From Bacteroidota bacterium (GTDB lineage: Bacteria > Bacteroidota > Bacteroidia > Chitinophagales > UBA2359): a stretch of 41,845 nt of DNA. Below the pieces are notes generated by a model. It was given only the letters and a program-made list of their open reading frames with translations, searched no databases and had not been told where the DNA came from. Below are positions 27,901 through 32,671 of the stretch, one piece after another; within the stretch, counting starts at the first letter, position 1; the number at the start of each line of letters is the position of its first letter. Position numbers and translations under genes: made by a program. The stretch is from contig JAHDBT010000009.1 of NCBI GenBank assembly GCA_020630215.1, positions 1 to 41,845 on the forward strand, given 5' to 3'.

Positions 27901-30884
27901 ATAATCCAACCTGTACACAAACCTTAGCGGGTACACAAGTATGTACACCTCCTACCGAATGTACTTTACTAGTAATACCTGCTGCTATATGTGAAGATGA
28001 TGAAACCTACACCTTAAGTATTGAGGTAACAACAACAAGTGGATCGAGCTATTGTATTGATTTAGGTAATGACGAAGACCCAATTTGCGGATTAACAGAT
28101 AGTGATTATGAGATAGGTACTTTCCCGAATGGCGATTATGAAATAAACGTTTATGAGGAAGACAATCCAACCTGTTCGCAAACCATTTCGGGTAGTCAAA
28201 ACTGCTCTGAGCCTATTTGTGATTTACAGGCAGGCGGTATAGCCGTTTGTAATGCCGATAATGATGGATATGTTGTAGAACTAGTAATTGTTGGTGCAAG
28301 TGTTTACACCGTTGACGATGGGGTAAATGACCCAATAGGAGGCATTACTGCTGGAAACCTTATTACCGATTTTATTCCTAATGGCAACTACGAAATTGTA
28401 ATTACTGATGAAAACAATCCAGGTTGCTCACAAGTTTTATCAGGTTCGCAAAACTGTGCAGAACCAGTAATTTGTACCTTAACCGTACTGCCAATTACAG
28501 CATGTATAGACGAAGGCAATTATTTACTAAGCCTCGATATTGGAGGTAGCGAGGATGCGACCTATTGTATAGATGCAGGAACGGAGGACCCAATTTGTGG
28601 TTCGATAGGTATAGTGGAAGTGGGTACTTTCTCGAATGGCAATTATCAAGTAATTGTTTATGAACAAGACAATCCTGGTTGTTCGCAAACCATTACTGGC
28701 TTACAAGATTGTTCAACTCCTCCAGTAGGATGTGATGCCCAACTCAACATCATTAGCACTGCTTGTGTAAATACCGATAGCTATAATGTAATTGTAGAAG
28801 TATTAGGCGGCGGCAGCTATACTATTGATGATGGCATAAATGACGAAATAACGGATGTAACGGCTGGCGAAATAACCGTAGGACCAATTCCTAATGGCAG
28901 CTACTTTATAACCCTTACCGACCAAGCTAATCCTGGCTGTATACAAAGTAGAGGTGGCAATGCAAGTTGCGACGAAGTTTTTGTTTGTGATTTAGAAGCA
29001 TCGGCGCAGCCAATATGTTTAACTGCGGCAGATTATAGTGTGGTAATTGATTTAACAGGCTCTAGCACCTACACCATTGATGATGGCAACGGAAACCTAC
29101 TAGAAGGACAAGTAGCTGGAGAGGTAGTACTAGGACCATTCCCGAATGGCGCATATACTATTAGTATTGTAGACGAAGCAGAAGAAGCTTGTTTCCAAAA
29201 CATTTCGGGTACTTGGAACTGTGCTGGTCCTTGCGACTTAGCAGCTATACCAGAACCTGTATGTTTAAACAATGCCTTCTACGAAATAGAACTGACCATA
29301 TCTGGTAGCAGTACCTACACCATTGACGATGGCATTAACAGCCCTCTCGAAAGTCAAACCGCAGGTACCATTATACTTGGACCTATTCCAAATGGTTTTT
29401 ACGAAGTAAGCATTATCGACGATGCGAATCCAGATTGTGCCTTAGTATTATTTGGGCAACAAAACTGTAATCCAGGTTGTGATATAGTAGCCGACGCAAC
29501 TTCTACCTGTACCGAAAACGGAGAGTATGAGGTAACAATTACTTTTGAAGGCAGCAGTATTTACACCATCGACGATGGCATACACGAACCTTTAACAGGA
29601 CAAACAACCAACTCTTTAATTTTAGGCCCATTTGTAAGTGGCGTTTACAGCATCACGATACAAGACGAAAACAATGCTTCGTGTTTAACCAATATTCAAG
29701 GCGAGCAAAATTGTTTAGCAGCATTAGAATCGGGCATTGGTTTATTTGTTTTCCTAGATATGAATGAGGATGGTATTTTTGATGAAGCAGAAGACGGTTT
29801 AGAAGGAGTAGAAGTAACCCTTTATAGTTTAGATAATGAAGTGGTAGATGTTACTACAACCGATTCTAATGGCGAATTTTTATTCCCGAATGTGCCACCA
29901 GCAGAATATTACCTAGCATTTGATATTCCTAGCGGCTACATAGTATCGCCACAGAACGAAGGAAACGACGAAACGCTAGATAGTGATATTGACGAAGTTG
30001 GTAAAACCGAAGTGTTTGTATTAGCCGATGGAGAAGTAGTACTAGACTATGGCGCAGGGGTTTATCCTGATCCAGTTTGCGAGGGCTTATTTGCCAATAT
30101 AACCGAAGTATGCGAAGGCGGCGAAGGTTTACTTGGTGTAGTAATAGTAGAAGGCACACCACCTTACATTATTGATGGCGGCGACTTATATTTTGCCGAA
30201 GTTGGGCCAGATGATTTCCCATTAGATTATATCGGTCCTATTCCAAATGGCAGCACCTACAGCTTTGTAATTACGGATGCGAATGGTTGTCCTGCTGGCG
30301 AGTTTGCTGGCGAGTTTAATTGCGAAACCGTACCCGTAGAGTTAATCAGCTTTAGCGGTCAAGTGCTAGTAGATGGCAACCAATTAAAATGGGTAACCGC
30401 CTCAGAGTACAACAACGATCACTTTAAACTGATGCACTCTATTGATGGCACTAACTTTAACCCAATTGCCATTGTAGAAGGCGCAGGCACAAGCAGCAGC
30501 AGCAACAACTACGCACACCTACACAAAGAAGCACCAAACGGGTTAAGCTATTACCGCCTAGACCAATTTGACTACGATGGTTCCATGACCCAATCTAACA
30601 TCATCACCTTAATACGTGGCGAGCTAGTATTTGGTATCAACGACATACACCCTGTTCCATCAAGCGATTTTGTGGAGGTTAACTTTAGCACCGATTTACA
30701 AACTATCCAAGTACAAGTAACTATTTACGATGTAATAGGCAGGGTAGTAGCGGTACAAGATATACCCGTTATTAACGGTAATAACACCCATCGTTTAGAT
30801 ATTCGCAACTACGCAGCAGGCACTTACATTATTAGCCTTAATAATGGCAACAGTATTGTAAGTAGCAAGTTTGTGAAAGAATAA
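9906..30884 (+). CDS. Giant T9SS-secreted repeat protein (6,992 residues), SprB-like surface adhesin
   Basis: One uninterrupted frame of 6,992 codons. Residues 1-26 are a signal peptide (MKK start, hydrophobic core, cleavage near LQAQN). Residues about 27-450 are a unique Cys-containing region. About 13 SprB-like units follow (about 450-1620), each with a GTYTVxVxDxNGC-type ending. From residue 1623 to about 6605 there are about 60 tandem repeats of 75-85 residues that open with CDL and TEC, pass through a G-x-Y-T-I-x-D-G strand and G-P-x-P-N-G turn, and close with two more cysteines: four per unit. An SdrD-B-like domain (about 6608-6722) comes next, then a degenerate 61st unit, a linker domain beginning VPVELISF (about 6817), and a T9SS type A sorting domain (about 6910-6992, ending KFVKE). 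It is probably exported through T9SS and attached to the cell surface. SprB of Flavobacterium (about 6,500 residues, gliding adhesin) is the nearest analogue in size and layout; adhesion or gliding is inference. Confidence 0.85.
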   Translation: MKKITSLLFRFLCLGALLIFCNQLQAQNPPYGTVLSGPTLNAGSYEFVIRADPSVLPDCGFYSFDCNDNGLGIENLQIYWGLRAFGNCADCNVDDVLVGFGILEYGFWGTASVLGSFDEGVDCATPGGTDRIISIPENLFCSGLDYELVIFAFNPDYNKGLPDGGTVGPGGPYRCCDGDPSIGSTVAMQAECTLPINGGTGAGWLNPSYPTEYAFNFVGAYVPPIFNVNTNLNDGDVVPCGYNLTSEFTIEPNTACVQSTIVYQIYVNGDIVTSEAASCISEEGTYNADFSFVTCPDDPTCTLPPELYQLPCGENTIRWEAFEDCPNAEVIFYEATFTVECPEADELTLTGNTVICAGDDISVAVTNPANVNIPYTGGSYEMHWDNNMPYTNPGTNYLGSGQTQVLTNDGTYTYNTPITVTGTVWENYSTVGPLGCESQAVSQSFVMLEPIEVNVLDQQACNFGGINISATGGMNAYDGSDFTYDATSAGVGTNTTGIFTDVTPGIYDIIVSDANGCSETVSVEVNAPIDIQFDPLDCANPNVMSILVTGGQPFNPAYNDPTAYQVQSNVNGIIGQLDASGQLTTTLTPGPHTITVKYDHLNPDGTLSGIDCSATIEFTAFTPLNIVANPDPCLFGGQAVIDLVEGGDNTTYTVFLSTTAAPGATNDVASTEGSLSGAGTLTGVAPGDYFAVVEDAQGCQTSVAVTVNDGSAATLVVGNQDCDANTVTVNTTGGLGTWTYYVITVGGTYSNPADQIVAPITGTSTGGNTSEGLFTNVPAGSYEVVAVNSDGCNEVAEPISTFDPISIEQLAFCGGGDIGVMASGGYTGANYTYNLIDGTSTVVSTNTTGVFSGFAPGTYTVEVNDNNPNVTGGCTETITLELFAAIDVTYSEDPCVGANGVEVSALSGGGGTEYTVVVSETSGSLTPATSATGMPLTFTSTNPTADFPYVFLDLIVGTDYYIVVSSGITDPSTGELCTSTFGPFNIPDAPELTFISADCENDFSVSMEATATTGPYDFYLYTLNQALQGAPSLPSTTYNATSATAGAATSSTGSPLAITGNSSNAITFSEVPTGYYTAYSLDASGCVVSTTVVQSYEPLTLEIAAGDCSTNTITVSTVYGGHDPDVFSDASNYSVFLSSQDAPNGAADITNNQGTLNGAGTFTNVQSGSFYAIVEDDRGCQYSVPVSIGGDISLTYTPACDTPTGSAQVSAVGGSADWDFYLYNPTGTFDVNNPTSAANGWVASDTGDGSGSDVAGDFSGITAGPYTAHAVDAGGCITQLTDVQVYDPLAITIDETACTFGSAAISSATGGTDPALFSNGTYTIFLSTVAAPGASNNVTTNEGTLSGAGIFTGVASGSYHAVLEDANGCQVSVPVTVDEGNLEAATTDDCTALAVQATGGTPTWTFYAYTTGGTFDAANPTNAGNGYVATSAGDGSGLGTFTGLSAGTYDVYGLDENGCQVALTGLDLNPDGLSISEDTGCEYGSVIVSATGGESPFTYTLLNSGGGTVDSNTTGTFAGVAAGTYTVNAVDANNCDGTTTVTVYDPIALVEPYNCYTGISATGGSSSSYTFELYDSATPPNLVASSITGIFPNSVAGGDYQLVIIDDAGCQLLTNVNCEPLPCDLDATASTTCESGDEFSVNVVITGSNTYTINDGMGGTLTGQSPGTINVGPFPNGEFNIEVINEDDLTCVIPLNGSENCFNCNLMATVTPECIDSEEFNLNILTSGNGTFVIDDGTTTYDNITSGALIGPFPSGPYNITITSEVDPTCVETFTGESDCSSCDLSLDYYTECIDNNNFLLVMTITGSDEYIVTDGTIVLSGYEAGVHEIPFIYDGTYMIEVYSETNPDCTQTILFNGSNCIECDLETSATTECAGIDGYNVIVTVSGSSNYIIDSGFGAPIFNQPAGVYTITGLNNGSYAVTVTDLSEPGCSFVLTGEEDCFDCELVASATTECVDINNIEATFTIAGNGTFTITDGTTVLSGISAGTETVSLPEGSYSFDVISEEDASCVETVTLEQDCVDCDLDATATTECVGVFNYNVIINLTGTSTYTIFDGTSALTGQTAGIINVGTFANGPYTITISDENNLACTKLLSGEADCFECDLAATATTECVDDFNYSVNINLTGSSTYTISDGVNPDLTGQTAGNIVVGPIPNGTYAITITDETEDTCNETLTGDKDCLECNLGVSYTTECVDFENFNVLLDITGTGTFSINDGTTTQTGISAGQQTLSFPNGNYTIVVNSELIADCSETISVTEDCFECDLNASAITECIDLETYNVIVTLTGSDTYTLVDGLGGALTGQAAGTFTFGPYPNGPYNITITSESDVTCNEALTGEKDCFECDLSVNYTTTCLDLESFELNISIAGSDTYTITDGTINLTGNTAGDRTITLLNGTYAIDVISETDGTCLETINVTEDCFECDLTASAVTECIDDFNYNVVVTLAGSDTYTIVDGIGGIFTNQTPGTYTYGPYPNGDYNITITSETDVTCNEALTGTKDCFECDLSVSYVADCIDLASFDLTITIAGSGTYTISNGPINLSGNPPGDRTITLLNGTYSIDITSETDPTCTETISVTQDCEECDLQASASTTCIDGQSYNVVVNLSGSDTYTINNGLGGIQTGQTAGNVTVGPFSNGDYNITVTSENVSDCEQVLTGSEDCLECDLQASASTACVDNFSYNVVVNLSGSDTYTINDGLGGIQTGQTAGNITVGPYPNGDYNITVTSENVADCEQVLTGSEDCLECDLQASASTACVDNFSYNVVVNLSGSDTYTINDGLGGIQTGQTAGNITVGPFPNGDYSITITSENVADCEQVLTGSEDCLECDLQASANTECIDNFTYNVIVNLSGSDTYTINDGLGGVQTGQSAGNITVGPYPNGNYNITITSENVDNCEQILTGTADCLECDLSVSATTQCIDGFNYNVVVSLAGSDTYTINDGLGGLQNGVAAGNITFGPYPNGSYNITVTSENVADCQQILTGNEDCFECDLTASATTECVDASTYNVLLTLSGTGTFTVNDGNNTLVAQTAGILNLGPYPNGNYSITITSEIDPTCVETVSGSKDCFECDLSVSAVTQCVDDFNFNVLLTLDGTGTFIVDDGINLPIAGQPSGSITFGPYPNGDYSITVTSQTDDTCFEVASGIEDCFECEINVNANTECVDAFNYNVNLNLTGPGTFTLDDGINPPLTGQVAGTISFGPYPNGDYSILITSETDDTCTETVSGSKDCFECDLSLNATNECIDQFTYNTVLTITGPGTFTVDDGINTPLTGQAAGLLTFGPYNNNDNYNILVTSETDDTCFETATGTNDCFECDLQINTSPVCIDAFTYNVTLTIAGSGTFTVDDGINSPLTGQTSGNITIGPLDNGLNTITVTSEEDSNCVEIANINENCFECGLEANAVTECIDDFNYNVVVTFAGEGTYTLVDGGGETLANQSAGTATFGPYENGGYSIAITSDLETNCFEILSGTEDCFDCTLQASATTECIDDFTYNVILTFEGEGTYIIDDGMNPALVGQVSSTVTMGPFDNGNYNITITSETDPTCTETVSGTKDCFECDFTANAITECIDAENYNVTLTLAGEGTYSIDDGINLPLTGQTAGDIPLGTFTNGDYSIVVTSEVNADCFETISGSNDCFECDLEISTTTACTSLEGYDASIVINGTGTYSITEGDAVYALDFVGGETFNWPFTNGPHTIIITSNIDPTCTETITVEDDCLVCTLEASATTECEEGTGDFMVTVVIAGEGVYTLDDGINDPQTGFTAGTYTVGPYPSGLYNIQITDPEIEDCEASLSDAVECFVCEVVGNTSTTCVDAGNYNLIYQFSGNGTYTIDNGDGTPLTGVTAGAVLIGTYPNGTYSFTVTSEIDETCTFDYNGENDCFECDLVAAAFTECNDLETYNVILEVSGQGTFTIDTGIEVLTDQTAGSFNFGPFASGADYNINIISDFEDTCIEVFTGSEECFECELPTNANSVCIDEDSYQISFVIGGNGTYTVDDGIDPPQVGVEPGTVVLGPYENGGYDVVITSEFDPTCTSTVSGDNDCFVCDLQVSATTECVNENLYIIYVNLQGTGLFSVQGGDFDPLFGQSAGIIELGPISAENSPYTITVTSELEEECQAVINSAVDCTVPFECDLQVGATTTCADDGDGYYVVVNLNGSGSYSIESDNSDLVLFDQTAGTIDYGPIENGSYSLTITSDQEEDCELSLSGTQDCSEEPECDLGAVTSINCIGVSEYEVVLTLSGSGVFTLDDGVNDPLTGQTAGEIILGPLPNGDFSIDIQQVGNPECATTVSGTGVCSFDCELTINSDIVCAPDSTSYNVVLEIIGEDSYSIVDGVSEPITGVSGGTIVLGPYPDGDYSISVTNETNSFCNQGISGNFFCSQTQVCDLEVDLEPYCDDGVLYIVMTLQGSGVYTIYDGFSGELNGATAGTYEFDMGTSTVFELYEIVDEDNPDCNVTLELGNGCDGNCDLEVYYEVECLPNGDYNLIVELVGTGTYDIQAQSSFFDQQQINDVGAGFYTIEGLVNDDFDLFVDQNGPGLCQADIEGNGDCEPFNDCDLGINLVTSCLADGQFMITAFIEGSALYTIDDGTGTLIEDVPAGEYELGPYEADAYFFQIYDANNTFFDCIATSLISFGGCDDFCAFDIAYETICTGPDTYFINLTINDNDSGGNYDINDGFFTFIEDVPAGEYELGPYTEDFFFFVVVSIADEPDCFQDFFGNSNCTDNQACDLSASIEPVCLDDGSGFEITLSITGTGLYSFDYGDGSEDGLAAGDYTFGPFENGAYNIEIKDETQTSCFQSFEGSYFCEPPPPCDLAASAAPVCSDEGTFTLAVDISGTSVYSIYQDDIPLVTGISAIELEVGNYPSGSEYEIKIVDDNNSACFQYVSGVFSCGILPVCDLVVTPIVQCEGNDYNLLVELTGSSTYTIIVNGIALEGQTEGSIGLGPFSGDVYDVEVFDENDDQCTQAVSGLASCGETPLCDLNANLTIECIGNDEYIVTLELEGSSTYDIYDGLEVGFPDFTDLLIEDITATDSPVSVGPFDNGTFRVLVIDPENTDCFVDFIGFRDCENPEVCDLNASVQTLCNDDDTFDVLVSVEGSSTYWVRLFDSWGGPEIDELVGVNGGETVQLGAVTSGEYYIFIQDEEFGPCDQDFRGTVSCSEGGNPCDLVTNSQVVCVDDGTFFVVVTIEGDEIYDIETGFGGPGGGGDVNNVEAGTYELGPFFEFFGGFYNFTVESDQSDCFSTTSGTINCSDPPLGCDLQASVEIDCVEGDTYNLVLTIEGSGTYFVESNVSNQDGLTAGEYTIGPLSLNTYEIFIEEEGNDGCFQNLSGTESCEEPDPNCDLVLDPIIDCIDENSFNITIDIAGSDTYIVDDGNGNVLTGQSAGDLDLGEFPNGGYSITVTSEASPNCIRSVAGNNNCSDPPVACDLQVSAGSACETEDSYELIIIIEGSSTYCIDLGDGSDPICGQTAGDISVGSLPNGFFEATVTDEDSPDCFQSISGFEDCSNPFICTLEVNSTTNCLADGTTYNVVLDITGEGNYTIETGLGEDLTGQTAGTVTVGPYPNGPYNIVVTHEEEATCFQELSGINICEEPTVCDLLASAATECINTDTYNVLVELAGSSTYTIDDGINEPLTAQTAGTIAVGPIPNGTYGVTITDETNGACFQLLEGAGACAVPVECDLLAEVSTECISEEGFDVILEITGTGVYCVDFAIDAAPICDYIEGTYNIRTYGNGNYFFQVYEADSEECQQQFFGSQNCAPPAECDLEAGGLALCDPSSEGYVVSLTIQGSSTYRIDDGVNFVITGVNGGAVITELIPNGDYEIVITDETNPACSQTLEGTQDCENPISCPLLVIPSTECADEDGYMLSLNIAGNPEVTYCVDLGNGEDPICGLEIGEEEFGPLPNGDYEVSVYDETNPECLQTLSGTQSCSVPVSCDLQASGLATCEEDGTGFIISITIVGTSSYTIEDGVNEPITSVTAGVVDTEMLPNGDYEIVITDNNNPTCTQTLAGTQVCTPPTECTLLVIPAAICEDDETYTLSIEVTTTSGSSYCIDLGNDEDPICGLTDSDYEIGTFPNGDYEINVYEEDNPTCSQTISGSQNCSEPICDLQAGGIAVCNADNDGYVVELVIVGASVYTVDDGVNDPIGGITAGNLITDFIPNGNYEIVITDENNPGCSQVLSGSQNCAEPVICTLTVLPITACIDEGNYLLSLDIGGSEDATYCIDAGTEDPICGSIGIVEVGTFSNGNYQVIVYEQDNPGCSQTITGLQDCSTPPVGCDAQLNIISTACVNTDSYNVIVEVLGGGSYTIDDGINDEITDVTAGEITVGPIPNGSYFITLTDQANPGCIQSRGGNASCDEVFVCDLEASAQPICLTAADYSVVIDLTGSSTYTIDDGNGNLLEGQVAGEVVLGPFPNGAYTISIVDEAEEACFQNISGTWNCAGPCDLAAIPEPVCLNNAFYEIELTISGSSTYTIDDGINSPLESQTAGTIILGPIPNGFYEVSIIDDANPDCALVLFGQQNCNPGCDIVADATSTCTENGEYEVTITFEGSSIYTIDDGIHEPLTGQTTNSLILGPFVSGVYSITIQDENNASCLTNIQGEQNCLAALESGIGLFVFLDMNEDGIFDEAEDGLEGVEVTLYSLDNEVVDVTTTDSNGEFLFPNVPPAEYYLAFDIPSGYIVSPQNEGNDETLDSDIDEVGKTEVFVLADGEVVLDYGAGVYPDPVCEGLFANITEVCEGGEGLLGVVIVEGTPPYIIDGGDLYFAEVGPDDFPLDYIGPIPNGSTYSFVITDANGCPAGEFAGEFNCETVPVELISFSGQVLVDGNQLKWVTASEYNNDHFKLMHSIDGTNFNPIAIVEGAGTSSSSNNYAHLHKEAPNGLSYYRLDQFDYDGSMTQSNIITLIRGELVFGINDIHPVPSSDFVEVNFSTDLQTIQVQVTIYDVIGRVVAVQDIPVINGNNTHRLDIRNYAAGTYIISLNNGNSIVSSKFVKE
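14772..29720 (+). repeat. Array of about 60 cysteine-rich protein repeats
   Basis: I counted 60 units by their opening CDL-type motif (variants CNL, CEL, CTL, CGL, CPL). Most units are 225-260 bp. Conserved positions are four cysteines, the D-G before the central turn, T-A-G, G-P-x-x-N-G and a Y-x-I-x-I-T-x-E strand, which suggests a disulphide-linked beta-sandwich. Up to unit 31 neighbours are joined by a tight C-x-x-C junction (typically DCFECDL); from unit 32 the junctions are longer and often Pro- or Glu-rich. Confidence 0.85.
17655..18869 (+). repeat. Five tandem units of exactly 243 bp each (array units 13-17)
   Basis: Unit starts at 17655, 17898, 18141 and so on to 18869 give 1,215 bp, exactly 5 x 243. 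Units 14 and 15 are almost identical in DNA, including synonymous positions, whereas distant units share only protein motifs. This is the youngest part of the array. Confidence 0.85.
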
Positions 30885-30951
30885 TTTGAGTAGCGGGTAG
30901 TTAGTAGTAGGTACTTGGTACTTTAGGCTTGATTTAAAAGTAAGCAAACAG

Positions 30952-30987
30952 AAACGGCACTTTCCTTTTGGGGAGTGCCGTTTTTTT
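30952..30987 (+). terminator. Rho-independent terminator of the giant gene
   Basis: A 10-bp perfect stem (AAACGGCACT at 30952-30961 and AGTGCCGTTT at 30974-30983) is followed by a T-run ending at 30987. It lies 67 bases after the stop codon of the giant surface protein gene. Confidence 0.9.
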
Positions 30988-31074
30988 GTGGAACGAGTTT
31001 TGACTCGTTTATTTTGTTGAGAAGATGCAAGCTTAACGTGAACGAGAGATTAAAGTATGAAGAAAGTAGTTCAC

Positions 31075-31203
31075 CGGTCATTGAGCGTAGTCGAAATGTG
31101 AGGTGAACGGGCTTAAAGATAACGAAAAACGGTGTTTCCATGCATCCTTTCTAATACTTCGACTTCGCTCAGTACAGCGCATTTCGACTACGCTCAATGA
31201 CCG
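31075..31203. repeat. Short element bounded by perfect 24-bp inverted repeats
   Basis: Arms at 31075-31098 and 31180-31203 are exact reverse complements (right arm begins CATTTCGACTACGCTC). The 81-base interior holds a related motif, CTTCGACTTCGCTCAGTAC. Sequences of this type are widely dispersed in Bacteroidota genomes and have no coding capacity. It occupies the 508-bp gap between the giant gene and the ATPase gene; the rest of the gap (31204-31392) is AT-rich and contains the small palindrome ATTGATTATCAAT near 31228. Confidence 0.8.
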
Positions 31204-31392
31204 AAAGGGTTTCTCTTAACGATAGATTATTGATTATCAATAGGTTCTGCTACATCTAATCTCCAGCTCAGGTTATATAGGTTAGAAATGAGAAAATAAA
31301 ATAGCCCAATTCGCAAAACTATTAGTGAAAAACCTTGCTATCTACAAAAAAAGACCTTATTTTACAGAAAAAATGCAAAAAGACTATCAAAA

Positions 31393-32661
31393 ATGCTGAT
31401 AAAATTTACTTTTGAAAATTATAAGTCTTTCCAAACCAAGAATACACTTAATGTTATAGCGGCTCCCATTTCAGAATTAGAAGCGTCTAATATTCATGAA
31501 ACGAATAGATTAAGGTTGTTAAAATCTATTTCCATTTATGGTGCTAATGCTAGTGGAAAATCTAATCTTCTTGATGCGCTTAATTTTATGCGTTGGTTTG
31601 TCCTAAACTCTTCCAGAAACACGCAAACTGATGAACCTATTGATGTAAAGCCATTTAGACTTAATACCGCAACAGAAAATGCCCCTTGTTTTTTTGAAGT
31701 TGAGTTTTTAATAAAAAAAACTCGGTATCGTTATGGTTTCATGGCGACCTCAAAAAAAGTAGAAGCGGAATGGTTGTTTATTAGCCCTAGAATAAAAGAG
31801 TATGTGATGTTTGTAAGAAGGGGAAATGAATATCAGATTGATGACCGTTATAAAGAAGGTAAAGATATTCAAGATAAAACCCGAGATAATGCATTATTCC
31901 TTTCTGTTGTAGCCCAATTTAATGGAAAAAAATCGTCAGAAGTACTTCATTGGTTTAATAATATAGAACCTATTCATGGTTTACGATCTAAAGAATATAT
32001 TGATACAACAATTAATATGCTATCAGATGCTCGGTATAGCAACTCAATAAAAAAATTAATTGCTGATGCTGATTTAGGAATAGATGATGTGCGATACCAA
32101 AAAGGGAAAATCTTAGAAGATATAAAAGATCAAATAGATGAGTTTGGGATAGAAGACTTTGAAACTTTAGAAAGTCTTAAAAATGCAATTCAAAGCGATA
32201 ATAAAGGGCATAACGTTGTTACTTTTCACAAAAAGTATGATAAATCACAAAAGCTTGTTGGGGAAGACAATTTTATTCTTAGTAAACAAGAATCTGCAGG
32301 AACAGAAAAGTATTTTAATATCATTGGAATTCTACTAAAAGCAATTAAAGAAGGTAACATCGTAATAATTGATGAACTTGATGCAAGGTTACATCCATTG
32401 TTGTGTAAAGGAATAGTAAAAATGTTTAATTCGGTAGAAAACAAGCAAGGACAATTAATTTTTGCTACTCATGATACTAATATTTTAGACAATAAGCTTT
32501 TAAGAAGAGACCAAATATATTTTGTAGAAAAAAATGAATATGGTAGTTCCAATACTTATTCTTTAGTGGAATTTAAACCAAGAAAAGAATCTTCTATTAG
32601 ACATAATTATCTAAAGGGAAAATTTGGCGCAATTCCTTTTATTGGTGAATTTAAATTTTAA
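31393..32661 (+). CDS. AAA_15/21-type ATPase of an RloA/AbiLi-like defence pair
   Basis: A 422-residue cytosolic ATPase of the OLD/RloA/AAA15 group with an SMC-like head. Residues 1-20 (MLIKFTFENYKSFQTKNTLN) are the typical first strand; Walker A is GANASGKS (50-57); the ABC-like signature is near SKQESAGTEKYF; Walker B is IIDELD with D327 and E328; a switch histidine is H360 in FATHD. It stops 10 bases before the RloB-family gene, so the two form an operon. In known pairs of this kind (RloAB, AbiL, the related PARIS system) the ATPase senses infection and controls a Toprim-like effector. No restriction-modification genes are nearby. A role in phage defence is inference from family and pairing. 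Confidence 0.85.
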   Translation: MLIKFTFENYKSFQTKNTLNVIAAPISELEASNIHETNRLRLLKSISIYGANASGKSNLLDALNFMRWFVLNSSRNTQTDEPIDVKPFRLNTATENAPCFFEVEFLIKKTRYRYGFMATSKKVEAEWLFISPRIKEYVMFVRRGNEYQIDDRYKEGKDIQDKTRDNALFLSVVAQFNGKKSSEVLHWFNNIEPIHGLRSKEYIDTTINMLSDARYSNSIKKLIADADLGIDDVRYQKGKILEDIKDQIDEFGIEDFETLESLKNAIQSDNKGHNVVTFHKKYDKSQKLVGEDNFILSKQESAGTEKYFNIIGILLKAIKEGNIVIIDELDARLHPLLCKGIVKMFNSVENKQGQLIFATHDTNILDNKLLRRDQIYFVEKNEYGSSNTYSLVEFKPRKESSIRHNYLKGKFGAIPFIGEFKF

Positions 32662-32671
32662 TCTGTAAACG

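Noticed and set aside
14772-29720. CRISPR array or minisatellite as explanation of the regular repetition
   Set aside because: The period (about 225-260 bp) follows whole codons, repeats are translated in one continuous frame, and most units are conserved at protein level but not DNA level.
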